NCBI GenBank assembly: GCA_002104905.1 | Contig: MCFE01000313.1 | Span: 33,384 to 97,383, forward strand | Reading direction: 5' to 3' | Source of the DNA: Basidiobolus meristosporus CBS 931.73 | Lineage: Eukaryota > Basidiobolomycota > Basidiobolomycetes > Basidiobolales > Basidiobolaceae | Length of the DNA: 64,000 bases | Part shown: in pieces, positions 43,480 to 57,100 of the stretch | Numbering within the stretch: position 1 is the first letter of the stretch | Layout of the letters: the number at the start of each line of letters is the position of its first letter | The notes under the pieces: generated by a model | What the model saw: the letters and a program-made list of their open reading frames with translations, nothing else | Database searches by the model: none | Told to the model about the DNA's origin: nothing | Program-made: the position numbers and the translations under genes

Positions 43480-44345
43480 TGACCTGTACCATGAGCATTG
43501 TCTTGTATTCAAGTCATCAAACAGATTTTTGCAGAATATATCAGGCCTCTATAATAGGTGGTATCTAGGATTCATACAAGCAACCAGATTTGGGCCAGCA
43601 TTGGTATGCTAAGAAAGTGTCTCAAGAATAGCACAAGCTATCAAAGACAGAACTACCTGGTGCTATGGCTAAAATCCTGCAGCTTATTAAAGAGCTGGTC
43701 ACAAGTAGGAATCATAGCTCCAGGCAAGCAGTAAAGAAATGTCAGGTAGCCAGCAGAAGTTGAATAAAGGACCAGCATGTCAAAACAGATGCACCAGTGT
43801 GGTATTGATTGAGGAGTACATGTAGTACAATGCTGGGACTACTCAGTCAAAGTAAAGTGAAAGACTTGGCAGTGACAAAAGTAGAGGTAGAGAAAAAAGC
43901 CTACCCCAGAGAGAGACAAGGAAACAAAGCAAAACTGAATTTCTGATCAACAGAGGCCATCAGCCTAGTACAGTCTGAACTCTAAAATATCCAAGAACAA
44001 TCACCAACAAGAAAGCAACTGCTTTCTTAAGCATCAGAGGTACAATTGGCTCAACCACACTTCTGTGAGGAAGATGAGCTTGTAGAGGAAGCCAATTTGT
44101 CCATAACAGCCTCCATGTGCCCCATATTAGAAAGTGTGGGGATCTTACTGACAGACAAAACAACTATGCCAAGTACTCAAAAGACTATAATACTACCTAC
44201 AGGGGAACTTTGGAACATTAATAGGCACACCAAGAGGTTGCACCGCATCTTCAAGAGTAGTACTCAAGAGAATGCACCTCAATGTTGCAAGATTTATTGT
44301 AAAGACCAGCAGATGAGTTTTTACCTTGCAGAGCTGGTTGAATAC
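43480..44345 (+). pseudogene. X companion ORF fragment, converging on the X transposase
   Basis: Plus-strand segments match the middle and C-terminal part of the companion ORF at 22.06-24.04 kb: WNINRHTKRLHRIFKSSTQEN, preceded by DELVEEANLSITAS-type sequence. The reading ends at about 44345, where transposase C-terminal sequence begins on the opposite strand. It is heavily mutated upstream of 43950. It appears to come from a separate X copy joined tail-to-tail with the copy that follows. Confidence 0.55.
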
Positions 44346-44913
44346 CACAATGCACCCTATAAAAAATAATTTGGTCCTGTGGGTGGATTCATTACAGATC
44401 AATCATCAGGATACCATTTGGAGGCTGTCATAGTACCAGCAGCTTGGAATTAGTGACCCTCTTGACAATCTTATGATGGGATCACAACAGCATTTTGCTA
44501 ATTTTACTGCCCAATAAAGATGTACAACCTAATAGGGATTTATTGTTGCAGTCTTAATGTGCTCTATAACTATTTTAAATAGATCTAACCAGCCTGTACA
44601 TCCTATTGCCTTATATGGCTAAGGATTTGAAGACATTTGATGGCCTCACAACAAGTCTCTGCTGGCATATCACAGCAGTATGGCAGCCTAGAGCTAGTTC
44701 TGTATTATGCAACTATACCAATTTACCAATTGGTATTCCCTATTTCTAGCCTCCCATGTGCAATTCATATATCTCACTATAGAACCACTGCTCTTTACTT
44801 GCTTACCCTCTACCACTGTGGGTATTCCACATAGGGTGCAAGTCAAGAGAAACTATGGCCACCTGCTTATTAACCTCTACAAGTGCACGCACCTGCTGTA
44901 ATTGACATACTTC

Positions 44914-45281
44914 TGTTACAAGTCTTGGTATAAGAGTTGTAGAGGAATAGGGAGTTTAGCTAGTATTGTATTCACTAAAACTTGAACTGATTTTTATTGA
45001 GGTTCCAGCAGCTCCTTATATACATTTTGCCAGATCAATTGCTGACTAATTGTATTTCCTAATGTAGGTTGTGGCTGATGACTCATTTGATTGCATCATC
45101 ATCACCCAATAAGATCCTACTTAATATATCTATTTCTGTCTGATAAGGATCTGCTGATTCATTTGCTGACTAATGCTACTGATTTCATAGATAATACTGA
45201 TATACTGATAACCTAAACATATACTAATTGATTTGACTAAAAACTGATCTAACTTAAACATTCAAGCGGCAGATCATAACA
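44914..45281 (-). repeat. 3' LTR of gypsy-1 copy 2
   Basis: 368 bp, TGTTACAAGTC...CAGATCATAACA as written on the plus strand. Confidence 0.94.
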
Positions 45282-45291
45282 TTCTCCCCTA

Positions 45292-46680
45292 CTAAAGTTG
45301 AGAGGGTTCTCCTGAATCTCTTTTCTTGTGATACCAATATCTTGATGGTTCAGTATTATCAGCAAGTCTTGCAAGCTTGAGTCTGTCCCTATGCACTAAG
45401 TCTTCCCGGATATTACCTTGCTTGTCCACCAGTTGGTAAGTTGCAAATGGACATTCTCTGATGATCTTGAATGGTCCTGTCCATTGTGGCTCAAACTTCT
45501 TCCGAGTGTTGTTTCTTAGCAATACAAAGTTCCCAACTGTCAATGCTTCTGGTGCTATAGTCTTATCAAATCTCTGCTTCATCTTTTCTGCACTTTGAGA
45601 TACTTTGGTCTGTGCCTCTTGACGTCTTTGTTCCAGTTGCTGGTGTCTACTTGGCTGACTGAGTTCATCTTCTAAGGTGTCTGTAAGCTTTGGTTGTGTG
45701 AGATCTCCTGGAATCCTTGGTTCACATCCATAAACTAAGTAAAATGGTGATTGCTGGGTGGTGTTGTGTACTCTGACTCTGCATGCAAAGAGTGCTTGGT
45801 CTATATACTCATCCCATCTACTGACAACTCCATTTGCATACTTGGTCAGCATTTTTCCAAATAATCCATTAAACCGCTCAGTGACTCCATTAGTTCTGGG
45901 GTGATATGCTGAGGTTTTCAAGTGTCTGATCTGCTGCATTTCCAGGTAAGCCTCTAATGTCTTTGCCATAAAGTTTGCACCTCTATCGGATAAGATCTCC
46001 ACAGGGCATCCAAACTTCATCAGGATCTCATGGTAAATGAAACTTGCAACTTCTTGTTCACTGGCTATTGGTACAGCTTTAGCAACTGGCCATTTAGTGG
46101 CATGGTCAATAGCTACTAGGATCCAACGATTACATTTCCTGGTAGTTGGCAGTCTTCCAATAAAGTCAATTCCCCATCTCTCAAATGGTCTGACAGGCTC
46201 CAAAGGGAAGAGTTCGGCAATTCTTTGTGGCTGGCCCTGATTGATTTGGCAGTTTGGGCATGTTTTCACTAGCTTCTCAATATCTTGTTTCATTCTGGGC
46301 CACCATGCTCTGGCTTTCACAAGGCTATAGGTTCCTTCAATCCCAAGATGTCCATATCCATTGTGTAGCTTATGTATTAAATCCAGGCGAGCAACATAAG
46401 GACAATAGGCAATAGGGCTTCCATCAACAATTCGGTAGAGTGTTTCATCCTGTACAACAAATTTGCTGGCTTCATCCCGGATTATCTTCTTGATATCTTC
46501 ATCCACCTCATTAGGAATGGCTTGGTCCTCCAAGTACTTTGGTAATAGGCTAGGCCAATCTGATTCATGCACCAAGTTGAGTTGTGCAACTTGATCTAAT
46601 CTTGATAAGGCATCAGCAACCGTGTTGTTTTTTTCCAGGGCAGTAGACAATCTCCAGGTCAAATTGCTGAATGTATTCAC
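45292..46680 (-). CDS. Gypsy-1 copy 2 integrase (pol 3' part, in the +1 frame)
   Basis: About 440 residues after the frameshift junction. It begins in the RNase H-integrase linker ([20 protein letters not shown]). The zinc-binding HHCC domain is around [11 protein letters not shown]...[10 protein letters not shown]. The catalytic core has Asp in [10 protein letters not shown], Asp in ILSDRGANF and Glu in NGVTERFNG, so all three acidic residues are present. The C-terminal GPY/F-type domain shows [19 protein letters not shown]. No chromodomain follows. The nominal start codon is not credible: this part is read only as a continuation of the upstream gag-pol frame. Confidence 0.9.
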   Translation of the reverse strand: MNTFSNLTWRLSTALEKNNTVADALSRLDQVAQLNLVHESDWPSLLPKYLEDQAIPNEVDEDIKKIIRDEASKFVVQDETLYRIVDGSPIAYCPYVARLDLIHKLHNGYGHLGIEGTYSLVKARAWWPRMKQDIEKLVKTCPNCQINQGQPQRIAELFPLEPVRPFERWGIDFIGRLPTTRKCNRWILVAIDHATKWPVAKAVPIASEQEVASFIYHEILMKFGCPVEILSDRGANFMAKTLEAYLEMQQIRHLKTSAYHPRTNGVTERFNGLFGKMLTKYANGVVSRWDEYIDQALFACRVRVHNTTQQSPFYLVYGCEPRIPGDLTQPKLTDTLEDELSQPSRHQQLEQRRQEAQTKVSQSAEKMKQRFDKTIAPEALTVGNFVLLRNNTRKKFEPQWTGPFKIIRECPFATYQLVDKQGNIREDLVHRDRLKLARLADNTEPSRYWYHKKRDSGEPSQL

Positions 46681-49426
46681 TCCATCTTGTCATTCTTCTA
46701 GAGAGTACCTTCTGAGTAAATATATACTTGAGGGAGGCATGATCAGTCTTCACAGTGCATTTGACTCCTTCAATATAGCATCTCCATGTCTTCAAACAGT
46801 GTATTATAGCAAGCATCTCCTTCTCATGGACTGGATAGTTTTGTTCTGCTGAGTTCAGTTTCTTGGATTCAAAGGCAACAGGGTAGTCCTTTCCCTCGTG
46901 TTCTTGGCTCAGCACTCCACCAATTGCGTAATCTGAAGCATCTGTGCATAGAGTGAACTCTTTTCTGAAGTCTGGTATTCTTAAGTTTGGCAACTTAGCA
47001 AGTTCATTCTTTAGCGTCTGGAAGGCAGTCTCACAAGCTATGTCCCACTTGTAGGTATTGTCTTTCTTGAGGATATCAGTTAAAGGGGCTGCAATACTTG
47101 CAAATGACTTGACAAATCTCCGATAATAGGAAACCATTCCAAGGAAGGATCTGAGTTCTGATATGCTATGGGGCTGCTTCAAATTCTTGATTACTTCCAC
47201 CTTCTTGGGGTCTAAGGTTACTCCTGTGCTAGTCACTATGTGTCCCAGATATTCTACGTGTTCCTTGAAGAATTCACACTTGGCTAGCTTGCCATATAGC
47301 TTGTTCTCTCTTAGTTTCTTCAACACCTTTTCAATGTGTACCATGTGATCCTTTTCTGTCTTGCTGTATATCAATATGTCATCCAGGTAGATTATCACAA
47401 ACTTGTCTAAGTACTCCTGAAAGACAGTCTGCATCAGCGTCATGAATGTTGCAGGGGCATTAGTGAGGCCAAAACTCATGACTAAGTACTCGTAATGTCC
47501 ATATCTGGTCCTGAATGCTGTCTTAGGGATATCTTCTGGTTTCACCCTAATCTGGTTGTATCCTGACATGAGGTCAATCTTGCTGAAAATAGTGGCTCCA
47601 TTAAGTTGGTCTAAAAGCTCATCAATCCGAGGTATGGGGTACTTATTCTTGACGGTAACTGAGTTCAGGGCTCTGTAGTCAATGCACATCCTAAGTGTTC
47701 CATCCTTCTTTTTCACAAAAAGCACTGGTGCTCCCCAGGGTGACTTGCTGGGCCTAATGTATCCTTGCTCCAATAGCTGATCAATTTGTCTCTTCATTTC
47801 CTCCAATTCTAATGGACTCATTCTGTAAGGTGTCTTGCTCACTGGAGGGCTATCTCCTGTGTCAATGGCATGATCCACGTCTCTGACTGGTGGTAGGCTT
47901 ACAAGCTCATCTGGAAACACGTCTGAATATTTCTTCAAGAGAGTCTGGACCTGCTGGGGTGCTGGGATAGAGGAATCCTCCTGTAATACCGCCATGAGGA
48001 ACATCTGGGTACCTTTTCTAAGTGCTCTACAGAACTGGGTCTTGCTAAGTTCACTTGTCTCACACACACTGGAATTGACCAAGTTGAAATCCAGCCTGGC
48101 AGGTAATAGCTCATAGGTCTTGTTGTCTTTTTGGATCTGAGTAGCATGGGTTCTCCAGTTGATTGATGGATTACGACAAAATAGCCAGGTTTTCCCAAGT
48201 ACAAGGTCAAACTTGCAGTTCCCAAATATATAAGCCTGTAGGTCTTCTTCATAGTCATTGATCTTCATTCTTACTGGCTGGGTAATACGGTTGATTATGT
48301 GGGAGTTCCCATCAGCTGTGGAGACTGAAGTTGATTTGGTAGGTTCCGAGTTGATTCCAGCTTTCAAAGCAAATTGCTCTGACATGTACTCATGCGATGC
48401 TCCTGAGTCAATCATGATCTTGGCAGGTACTCCATTGATTGCTCCATTCAGGTACAATAACTTCCCTGAGTTTGAAGTCATTTGGGACAAGTACTCTTCT
48501 GTCATATGGAAGGTGAGTTCCGAGTCTTCTTCAAGCTCATCTTCCTCATTATTGTGTTCATGGGACTCAATATGGTTGAAGGTTCTTGTTGGCTGGTGTC
48601 CATTTCTTCTCTGAGGGCAGTACTTTGCAATATGTCCCTGCTGGTGGCAATTGAAGCAAAGTCCTCTCTTCTTGCATTCTTCTGAGGAGGGATTCTTCTG
48701 CATAGCGTCTATTTCCATTGGTACTGCTTCTGATTGTCTTCTTTCATAATGATTATAGCCTTTCTGACTAGTCACTGTAGGCTTCCCAACTCCAAACATA
48801 GCTGAGTCATAGTCAATGGCAATCTTGATGGCTTCTTCAATAGTCTGAGGTCTTTGGTAATTCACTTCCTTGCAAGTTCTTTCTTTTGACCCATCAATAA
48901 AGTATTCAACTTGATCCAAGGGGTCCATTCTTTCAATTTGTCCAAGTAGACATCTGTACTCATGGATGTATTCTTGCACCATTCCTTTCTGTCTGAGTGT
49001 CTTTAACTTCCTTCTTAGTAGTGTCTGCTGGTGTGGAGGTTCAAAAGCATCCTGAATTTCCGACACAAACTCATCCCAGGTAGAGATTGTAGAGCATCCC
49101 ATCATAGTAGCTGACCTGATCTTGTTGTGGTACCACTGTAAAGCTGCATCTGCCAGGTAAGAAGCTGCATAATGCAACTTGCTCTCTGGAGCAATTCCTT
49201 TAGCTTTAAAAGCTTCTTCAATCTGAAAGAGCCAAGTTCCCAGGTTTTCATTGACTCTGCCATGGTACTGGTTGACCTTCACACTAAAGTTGCTCTTGAC
49301 AGGGCTTTGCTGGCACTGAGCCATGGTAGTCATTCCTTGTTGCTGTTGGCTGAGGATCTGGAGTAACTGTTGCTGTTGGGCCAGGATTTGCTGCATGGCA
49401 TTCTTCCATTCTTGATTGTCCGACAT
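46613..49426 (-). CDS. Gypsy-1 copy 2 gag-protease-RT-RNase H polyprotein
   Basis: 937 residues from ATG 49426, which follows the primer site. Gag occupies about 1-255 (a capsid-like region with [17 protein letters not shown] at 84-100). Zinc knuckle C257, C260, H265, C270. Protease has catalytic Asp340 in [13 protein letters not shown] spans about 500-770 with CIDYRALN (581-588), [13 protein letters not shown] (614-626) and YLDD at 680-683. RNase H has Asp829, Glu870 and Asp895. The frame ends at 46613 because seven A residues follow CCTGG (46628-46634). Copy 1 has six A and a T and stays open into the integrase. So the polyprotein is intact except for one base, or uses +1 frameshifting or slippage there. 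Confidence 0.93.
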   Translation of the reverse strand: MSDNQEWKNAMQQILAQQQQLLQILSQQQQGMTTMAQCQQSPVKSNFSVKVNQYHGRVNENLGTWLFQIEEAFKAKGIAPESKLHYAASYLADAALQWYHNKIRSATMMGCSTISTWDEFVSEIQDAFEPPHQQTLLRRKLKTLRQKGMVQEYIHEYRCLLGQIERMDPLDQVEYFIDGSKERTCKEVNYQRPQTIEEAIKIAIDYDSAMFGVGKPTVTSQKGYNHYERRQSEAVPMEIDAMQKNPSSEECKKRGLCFNCHQQGHIAKYCPQRRNGHQPTRTFNHIESHEHNNEEDELEEDSELTFHMTEEYLSQMTSNSGKLLYLNGAINGVPAKIMIDSGASHEYMSEQFALKAGINSEPTKSTSVSTADGNSHIINRITQPVRMKINDYEEDLQAYIFGNCKFDLVLGKTWLFCRNPSINWRTHATQIQKDNKTYELLPARLDFNLVNSSVCETSELSKTQFCRALRKGTQMFLMAVLQEDSSIPAPQQVQTLLKKYSDVFPDELVSLPPVRDVDHAIDTGDSPPVSKTPYRMSPLELEEMKRQIDQLLEQGYIRPSKSPWGAPVLFVKKKDGTLRMCIDYRALNSVTVKNKYPIPRIDELLDQLNGATIFSKIDLMSGYNQIRVKPEDIPKTAFRTRYGHYEYLVMSFGLTNAPATFMTLMQTVFQEYLDKFVIIYLDDILIYSKTEKDHMVHIEKVLKKLRENKLYGKLAKCEFFKEHVEYLGHIVTSTGVTLDPKKVEVIKNLKQPHSISELRSFLGMVSYYRRFVKSFASIAAPLTDILKKDNTYKWDIACETAFQTLKNELAKLPNLRIPDFRKEFTLCTDASDYAIGGVLSQEHEGKDYPVAFESKKLNSAEQNYPVHEKEMLAIIHCLKTWRCYIEGVKCTVKTDHASLKYIFTQKVLSRRMTRWSEYIQQFDLEIVYCPGKKQHGC

Positions 49427-49484
49427 CTTGAGTGTGGTTTCTTCTTTCTTCAGGAGGGAGGTTTCTGGTTATCGCTGCTACCAA

Positions 49485-49852
49485 TGTTACAAGTCTTGGT
49501 ATAAGAGTTGTAGAGGAATAGGGAGTTTAGCTAGTATTGTATTCACTAAAACTTGAACTGATTTTTATTGAGGTTCCAGCAGCTCCTTATATACATTTTG
49601 CCAGATCAATTGCTGACTAATTGTATTTCCTAATGTAGGTTGTGGCTGATGACTCATTTGATTGCATCATCATCACCCAATAAGATCCTACTTAATATAT
49701 CTATTTCTGTCTGATAAGGATCTGCTGATTCATTTGCTGACTAATGCTACTGATTTCATAGATAATACTGATATACTGATAACCTAAACATATACTAATT
49801 GATTTGACTAAAAACTGATCTAACTTAAACATTCAAGCGGCAGATCATAACA
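49485..49852 (-). repeat. 5' LTR of gypsy-1 copy 2
   Basis: 368 bp, read as identical to the LTR at 44914-45281; followed by CTTC. Confidence 0.94.
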
Positions 49853-52800
49853 CTTCTATCACCTCAACTTTAAGACTTATTAGTGTGATATTTGCAAAGC
49901 TGCCATATACCTTGTACTGCTGGTAACATACACATCTTGTAAACATATGTTTGGTTAGCACTACTTCTTCCTTGAATACCATCTGAATATCCGCGAAGAA
50001 CATTGCACTATTTTGCCAGTATGTTACTTCTCTGTGCTGGATTCTAGTCCCCCTTATAGGTGTGCTCTGGCTCTGGCTTATGTGAATTCCATATTAAATG
50101 ATGTAAAGTTGGCTTATGACCAATACAAATCTGGCATACCTTGGCAGAGTTTTCCTACTCAAAGTTAATTGCTTGTTGCACCCAACCCACTTGTAGTTAC
50201 TTAACTAATTACGCATGCATTATGACTGCTTAGCTTCTTAATGCCATTTGTATAGGTGTCCCCATGTGCATATCTGTCCTCAGTGTTTTCCAACCCTTTC
50301 TGGCTGGCCTCCATGTACCTACTCATCACATCCATGATGAACTTGAAGGTAATATTCTTGATGAGATTGAGGTATGGTAGTACCTGCAACATGACATGTC
50401 ATCCTATCTCCCCACACAACTGCTCTATAGGAAACTCCCAATAGGTGAAGCAAGACCCAATATTCTCCACACACCACGCAAGATGGAGTAGAGAATAGAC
50501 GCAGTAATGGCAGAGATCTATGAGTTCAGCTTGATATTTGTAGTATAGCCACTCAAATCTGGTTACAAACTCCTCATACAGTAGCTCTAGATGTTTCAAG
50601 TTGGCATTGCTGATGCATTTCAGGATAACACTCCTATAATGTCCAGATATGGCTCTCAATGCTTCCAATGTACTCTTGGTAGGAATGGCTTCAGAATGCC
50701 TCATGAATAAATACATATTCAGTTCATCAAGGCTTTGCACTTGTTTTGTTTCATATGCTTATGAATCTTGATGGCAGCTGGTGAGAAGTACTTAGGGGAA
50801 CAGATACACCCTGTTATCTTGCCAACTCTCTCAGATTCCTCCAGTATCTTGAAGGGCTCATTTAGCTTGAAATGCCCCATGTACAACTTGATCATCAGTA
50901 TAGGGATATTGCTGAAATGAAAATGCATTGCTCCCAGTGGAATGCTTCTGCTCCAACAGATGCTCTCTTTCTTAAGTATTTGCAGATTCCAATTGATTCC
51001 ATATTCTGACAATGGCTTATAGCATGTCAACTATGCTGCAATTACAGTGCAACTTCTGTGTGTTCTCACAGTGGGAAATGAAGCTGTTAGTGTTGGTGTT
51101 TGGGTAATGATGAGGTGTGCAAGTTGTGGAGTAAATCCTCTGGATCTCACACATTTGACCACAATACCATCCATTGTGCCCAGAAAAGCTTGCTATCTTG
51201 CTGATGGCTGGGGTATTCCCAATGCTAATAATTAATTATGCTTTTACATGATGGCCATTTACTGTTATCCTGCCGGAAAGTACGTAAAATTCATTCTTCA
51301 ATGGATACAGGTAGCCATCTTAGTTGCATGGTGAATTAGGCCCAGATACCAGTGAGACTACCATCAGATTTTTGCTCTGAAACTGTAAGACATGTGGCAG
51401 ATTCAGGTTGATGAGAATCAGTGGCCAGTATGATTTGCAGGTGGAGTACTTGTTTGGTAAGAGTCCATCAAGTGCTAAGGCAAAGGCATGGTCATACATA
51501 CCTTCAAGGTAGCCCTTGCTTCTTAGCTGTCTGTAATATTTGCCATCAAATATATTAGAGATAATTGCTCTTGAATGATACTGAGTGCAGTTCTGTATAG
51601 CTTTGCTATATTTATCAGACTGCATGCACATCTTTGGATGTGGTATTACTGGAATATATCCAGAGTGGAATAATGTTTTCCTTCAATGGTGGTAAATTCT
51701 CACAATTTGGACACATTGCAACAATGACATTTTTGGAAGCAATTGCCCTGCAATTGTTAGCACATGATGGAGTCAGGACAGTCTCTGGGTCATCGTTTGC
51801 TAGCTGCATGATGGTTGACCACTAGTACCATGTACATGGTAAGTTGCACCCTAGCATGATTTTGGCAAGAAGTAGTAATAAATCCTCAAAGCTCCCATTA
51901 TTATATTTGTAGAAACACACCACTTCTCTGGCCACATCATTATATCATTCACCAGCAGATAAATTACTGGGCTCACTTGGCTCCATAGAGTGTCCTTAGC
52001 AATTGTTTTGAATGGTGTTGGCTCATTGCATATTGGGATTTGATTAGTTGTGACTCATGAGTGGCCATATATGAGTTGTGTGGCAAAACACTGACCATGA
52101 ACCTTGTAATACTTCCTATACTGTCTGTGTGCTTCATGGCTGAGAGGCTTGCTACAATAGCCATATGGTCTATATTCTGTTCTCTTATGGCATTAAATAG
52201 AATCAGTCTTATTCATGGGGCAAGCATGACCATCAACAATGTAGCACTATTATATCACTTTTTGGCTAATTCTCATGTGAATTTAGTACAGTCTTGTATT
52301 TGAGACATAAGAAATACATCAATGTAAGATGCAATGATGACCAACCATAGCAAGCACTACATATAAAGTTGTGGCACCATATACATATGTATTTGTGACA
52401 CTATTTCCCCTCAAGTTTGACTTACTTTCATATATATGCTGTCAAAAAAAAGCAAACTCATCCAGTTTCCAACCAAACCCCACCACTGATGGCAGCAGAA
52501 GAACAGTTGGACAACAGCTTGCTCTGACATTCAGTACAACAAGTGAGACTAAGCCCAAAAAAGGCAATGATGGCAGTGTGCCTACTGAATGTAATAATGC
52601 AGACTCCTTAGGCTAGGAGCCCAAAGCTCTGTTATGCTAAGCAGATGAGAATGTAACTGATACAGTGTGCTCAGTTGAAGACAAACAAGTGGCCTTCATA
52701 ACTTCACCACTACCCATTTTAGCAAGTATGTTGTCAGCTCATACTGAAGCATTAATGAAGCAATGAGATCTAGTGGCTAATAGGATAGATGCAATGTCCC

Positions 52801-54198
52801 AGAAAAATCAGGAAATAATCCAAAACAGAATGAGGGGATAATACATGTTGCGCAATCAATAACCCAGGTAGGGAAAGCAGTACTTTTGCTGCAAAAAAGG
52901 AACTCAAGTAGCTCAATGTCACAGCCAGGAATTGCGCCATTTCCCAGTGCAACAGCAGAGGAACACTACACAGTCTTTGAAGCACAACAACTTTGACCAA
53001 AGATAATGACCACAGATAACCTATTATATTATGGGAGGGCAACAATGTGGTGTTTATACCAAAGCCTAAAAATCAAAAGACACTGAAGATCCATGAAGCC
53101 ATTCAGTGCAATAAACAAGAGTGGGCTAATATTCAAGAGGCTGTCAGAAGTCTAGCGCACCATCCCCTTAAGGCTGGCATATAATGGGACCATCTGGAAC
53201 TCAAGGCCATGCAGTATGCACTTGACTTGTTCACTCAGCATTATCCTGGAATCTTACAGGCAAACAGATTTTGAACTACTTTTGGTACATAGCAAAAGTA
53301 TCATAAGAATACCAGAAACTATCAAAGGCAGAAGAACAAGGGTGCCATTGCAAAAAACCAGCAGATTCTTCAAGATCCTGTTACATGCAGGCCCCAAAGC
53401 TCCAAACAATCTTCAAAGAGACATCAGGTAGCTTGACAAGTACCAATAAGGGACAAGCAGGCAGACACAGATGCACCAGCTAAAGATTTATAAAGGAAAA
53501 AGTATAGTACCACTCAAGAAGCACTCAGTCAAAGTAGCAGTAAACAACCTGGCAGTGAAACTAACAAATTGCTTTCACAGGAGCCTGTCATAACTATGGT
53601 TGAGAGCTTGAAACAAGTGTAAAATAAACATTAGGTTGCCAGAAGAGTGCCAACAAGGGGCAAGCAGGCCAAAATAGATGCCTCAGAGCTGGACTTATCA
53701 GGGAGAAGACATAGGTCATTACAAGAAGCACTCAGACAAAGCAGTGGTGAAAGACTTATATTAATAATGCAAAAGGTAAAGGAAAAAATGTTTACCCAAG
53801 CCTGAGACAGGGAAACATGCAAAAAACTGTTGCAATCAAAGAAGTGATGTTGATATAAGGAACTCATCAAGATAAAGTAATAGTAGTTGAACTGTTGCTT
53901 ATGCATAACGTGGATCAGTAGTGGTGCCTTTGTAGAAGTAATAAATACGTTAATACAAAGTAAGCTTGGTTTTTTAACATTCAGGAGTATTCTGTAACAG
54001 TTTCACAGTAAGTACTTAATGGTTGGTAAAAAGTGTTAATTTGATCTGCACTATAGGTGAGTAATCATAGGATGATAGATGTGAAGAGACTAGCAAAATT
54101 TGGGGCTACAAATAAGTCTTACAGTGACCAAGACTAGTCTAGAACTATTAAGTAAATATTGAGCTGCTGAATGATACAAAATAGTTAAATATTTCAGC

Positions 54199-57100
54199 TC
54201 TCCACCTCAACTAGTTGAATTCTTAGTCCTAACTCCTCTGTAAGATTCTCAAATTGAGGTCTAGCTAGTGGTTTTAGCAATATATCTGCTACTATTTTGT
54301 CTGTTGGGCAGTAAACTAACTCTACTGAGTTAGCATCTACAGCTTCCCTCACAGAGTGGTGTTGTATATCTTTGTGCTTAGTTTTGACATGATTATTAGA
54401 GTTCCTAGCTAATGCAATACAAGTTTGATTATGTTTGTAAATACATGTTGGTCATCTGAACTAGAGCCTAAGTCTTTAAATAATTCCTGTAGCCATATAG
54501 CCTCCTTAGCTGCTTGGCAAGCAGCCATATATTCAGCTTAAATTGTAGATAGGGCCACACTTGGTTATTTCTTGCAATTCCAAGTAATAGCTGCACAAGC
54601 ATAAGGAAATACATGCCCAGTGGTAGAGGGTCTGTCAATCAGATCTCTACCAAAAAAAACTGCTTTATTTTGATCTGATCCATAATTCTGCATGAATTGA
54701 CTGACTATTCCAACTGCCACTGCAATATCAAGACATGTAGACACCATTAAGTACATAGGACTACCAACCATTAATTGATAGGAAACGTTTTGGTCCATAT
54801 TTGATCCATTTTTATCTAAAACTGGCTGAGATTTGCTCAATTTTAGATTATTGTTCATAGGGGTAGCTGCAGGCTTGCAATTTTCATTTTGAAGCATCTA
54901 ATAATGTCCTCAATGTACTTAGACTTATTGAGGACAATTTTCTATGCAGCTATGTCAAAATTCACTTCAATATGAAGTAAATAGCTCAATTTTCTAAGAT
55001 TTTTCAGCTCAAACTTGCTGAAGAGATCTGATTTTGTCTGTTCAAGTGCCTCCTGGTTACCTGTTGCTATTATTAGGCTGTCCACATGAAGAACTAGGAT
55101 GATCACACCCTGTTGAGCTGTTTCACATATATATTATCATCTGCAGAGCTACAAATGAAACCAATCTCCTCTAGATATGTGTCAATCTTGCTATACCATG
55201 CTCTTGGAGCCTGCTTAAGCCCATACAACTATTTCCTGAGTCTGCACACCTTATGGGGGACTTTTGAATTTGTAAGATCTTCTGGTTGCTCCATAAATAT
55301 AGTATCTTGCAAATCCCCATGTAGAAAGGCTGTTTTTATGTCCATTTGTTTAGATCTAGACCGTGTACAGATGCCAGGGCTAGAACTGTCCCAATGGAGT
55401 TAAACTTGGCAACCAGAGCAAATGTTTTCTTCAAGGCAATTCCCTGGATCTGGGAATAGCCTTTGCCACTAATCTAGCCTTGTACTTATCAATGGTACCA
55501 TTTGCGGTTATCTTGATCTTGTAGACCCATTTACATCCTATTGGCTTTCTCCTGTTTGGTAAATTTACCAGTTCCTATGCTTTTGCTTTTATCAGTGATT
55601 GGTACTCCTCCTGCATGGCTTACTGCCACGTAGGTGCATCTGTACTCTGCATTGCCTGTTCCAGATTTTAAGGCTTGGCACATAAGTCAAGATATGCCTC
55701 TTCATGATCATTGGATGTATGCCACCAGGATCCAGGGGCATTTCTTACTCTGGTAGGTCTCCTTTCTTGGATAATCTTCTCTGGTCTAGAGCTGGTAGAA
55801 TTATCTTCCATATCTGGCTGAATTTGGTACATATCTTCTTCATTAGTGATGATTACATTGTCAGGCAGCTGGCCAATGATTTCTGAGGCTTTCTGATCTG
55901 AATTCTCCTCAAATACAATGTCCCTGCTCTTGATCAGCTTCTGAGTCTGGCCATCATATATGCTTTACCCTTTGGTATCCTCACAATACCCAAGAAAGAT
56001 ACCTTTTCTACTCTTTGGTTCCAGCTCAAAGCGTTTTTTGTCAGGCATGTGATAAAAGACATCATTGCCAAATCTCCTGAGGTGCTTGAGGTCTGGTTTT
56101 TGCCTGTATATGCTCCAAAGGGTGTAAAAGCATGTAGTGCTGCTGTTGGGCATCTATTCTTGATGTATATTATGGTAGCAACAGATTCAGCCCAAAATTT
56201 GTTGTCCATTCACTTATCATGTAGCCTATATCTTCCCATCTCTACTATTTTTCTGTTTGCACACTCTACTGCTCCAGTTTGCTGTGGAGTATGTGGAACA
56301 GTGGTGTGTTGAAGTGAACCAGTAGATGAGCAGTATTTTGCAAACACCTTTAAGCAGTATTCCCCTCCATTGTCACTTCAGAGTATATTCAATTTATACC
56401 CAGTTTGTGTTTCCACTGTGTACTTGAAGCATTTAAACATCTCTAAAGCTTCATGTTTGCTTTGAGGAAGTTTACCCATGTATATTTTGTCTTGTCATCA
56501 ATCAATATCATAAAGTATCTTATGGCTCCAAAGGACAGTGTTCTCATGGGCACACATATGTCTGGGTGTACAATGGTCAGTATTTTGGTGGTGCTGATGC
56601 CTCCTGAGCTCCTGAAATGTTGCCTAGCTTGTTTACCATATGAACATCCCTTACCGGCACTCAATTTGACAAGAAATGAGTAATTAAGGGCTAAAACAAG
56701 CTCATTTTTACTAATTGGCTCATTTTTTGTTCCCCAATGTGTCCTAGCCTCCTATGCCACATCTCCCAGTTAGCCTCATCTGTATCAGCAATGTTAGCAT
56801 ACTCCGATACAATGATCTTACACTGTAACTTGTATATACTGCAATCTCTAATTCCAAAAGCTAACTTTTGTCAAATTTCACTCATCATTGAGCAGTTCAG
56901 CTTAGTAAAACAAAATTCAGTCCCTGAGCAGTTGCATCACTGACTGAGAGCAGGTTCTTAGCTATTCCAGGGATGTAGAGTATGTCGGTCAGTTTTGCTG
57001 CTGTAGCCCCTTAGATATCACTCGTATTTAATATCATAGACACAATTACGGTAGCTTCCAGTGCAGAGTTGTCTTGCAGATAAGCCTTTCTTACGGGAAT

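Larger units (their letters stand above)
44914..49852 (-). mobile_element. Gypsy-1 copy 2 (minus strand), youngest and nearly intact
   Basis: 4939 bp with 368-bp LTRs at 44914-45281 and 49485-49852 that I read as identical. Perfect 4-bp target duplication CTTC (44910-44913, 49853-49856). The target sequence rebuilt by removing the element, CATACTTC/TATCACCTC, matches the uninterrupted paralogue at about 26400. Primer site (plus-strand GGTTATCGCTGCTACCA) lies just left of 49485, and the polypurine tract complement TTCTCCCCT just right of 45281. Confidence 0.97.
44350..52310 (-). pseudogene. Tnp2/CACTA-like transposase, second X copy, interrupted by gypsy-1 copy 2
   Basis: Reading leftward from about 52310: finger YGYCSKPLSHEAHRQYRKYY (first Cys replaced by Tyr relative to the first copy); CPNCEN at about 51700; ISNIFDGKYYRQLRSKGY, HAFALALDGLLPNK, YWPLILINLNLP, NLMVVSLVSGPNSPCN (51320-51631); GHNGWYCGQMCEI at about 51150-51190; YEEFVTRFEWLYYKYQAEL and CVENIGSCFTYWEFPIEQLCGEIG (50399-50600). 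Gypsy-1 then intervenes, followed by the C-terminal stretch 44913-44350. Established knowledge: the block LLHxAxCIxxxGxxxxYWxFPxExxCGxxG is characteristic of fungal Tnp2-domain transposases. Without the insertion the gene would span about 3 kb. Multiple stops make it inactive. Confidence 0.75.

Noticed and set aside
55113-55403. Plus-strand open frame of 96 codons in the copia-2 region
   Set aside because: It is antisense to copia-2 RT remnants and contains no motif of its own.
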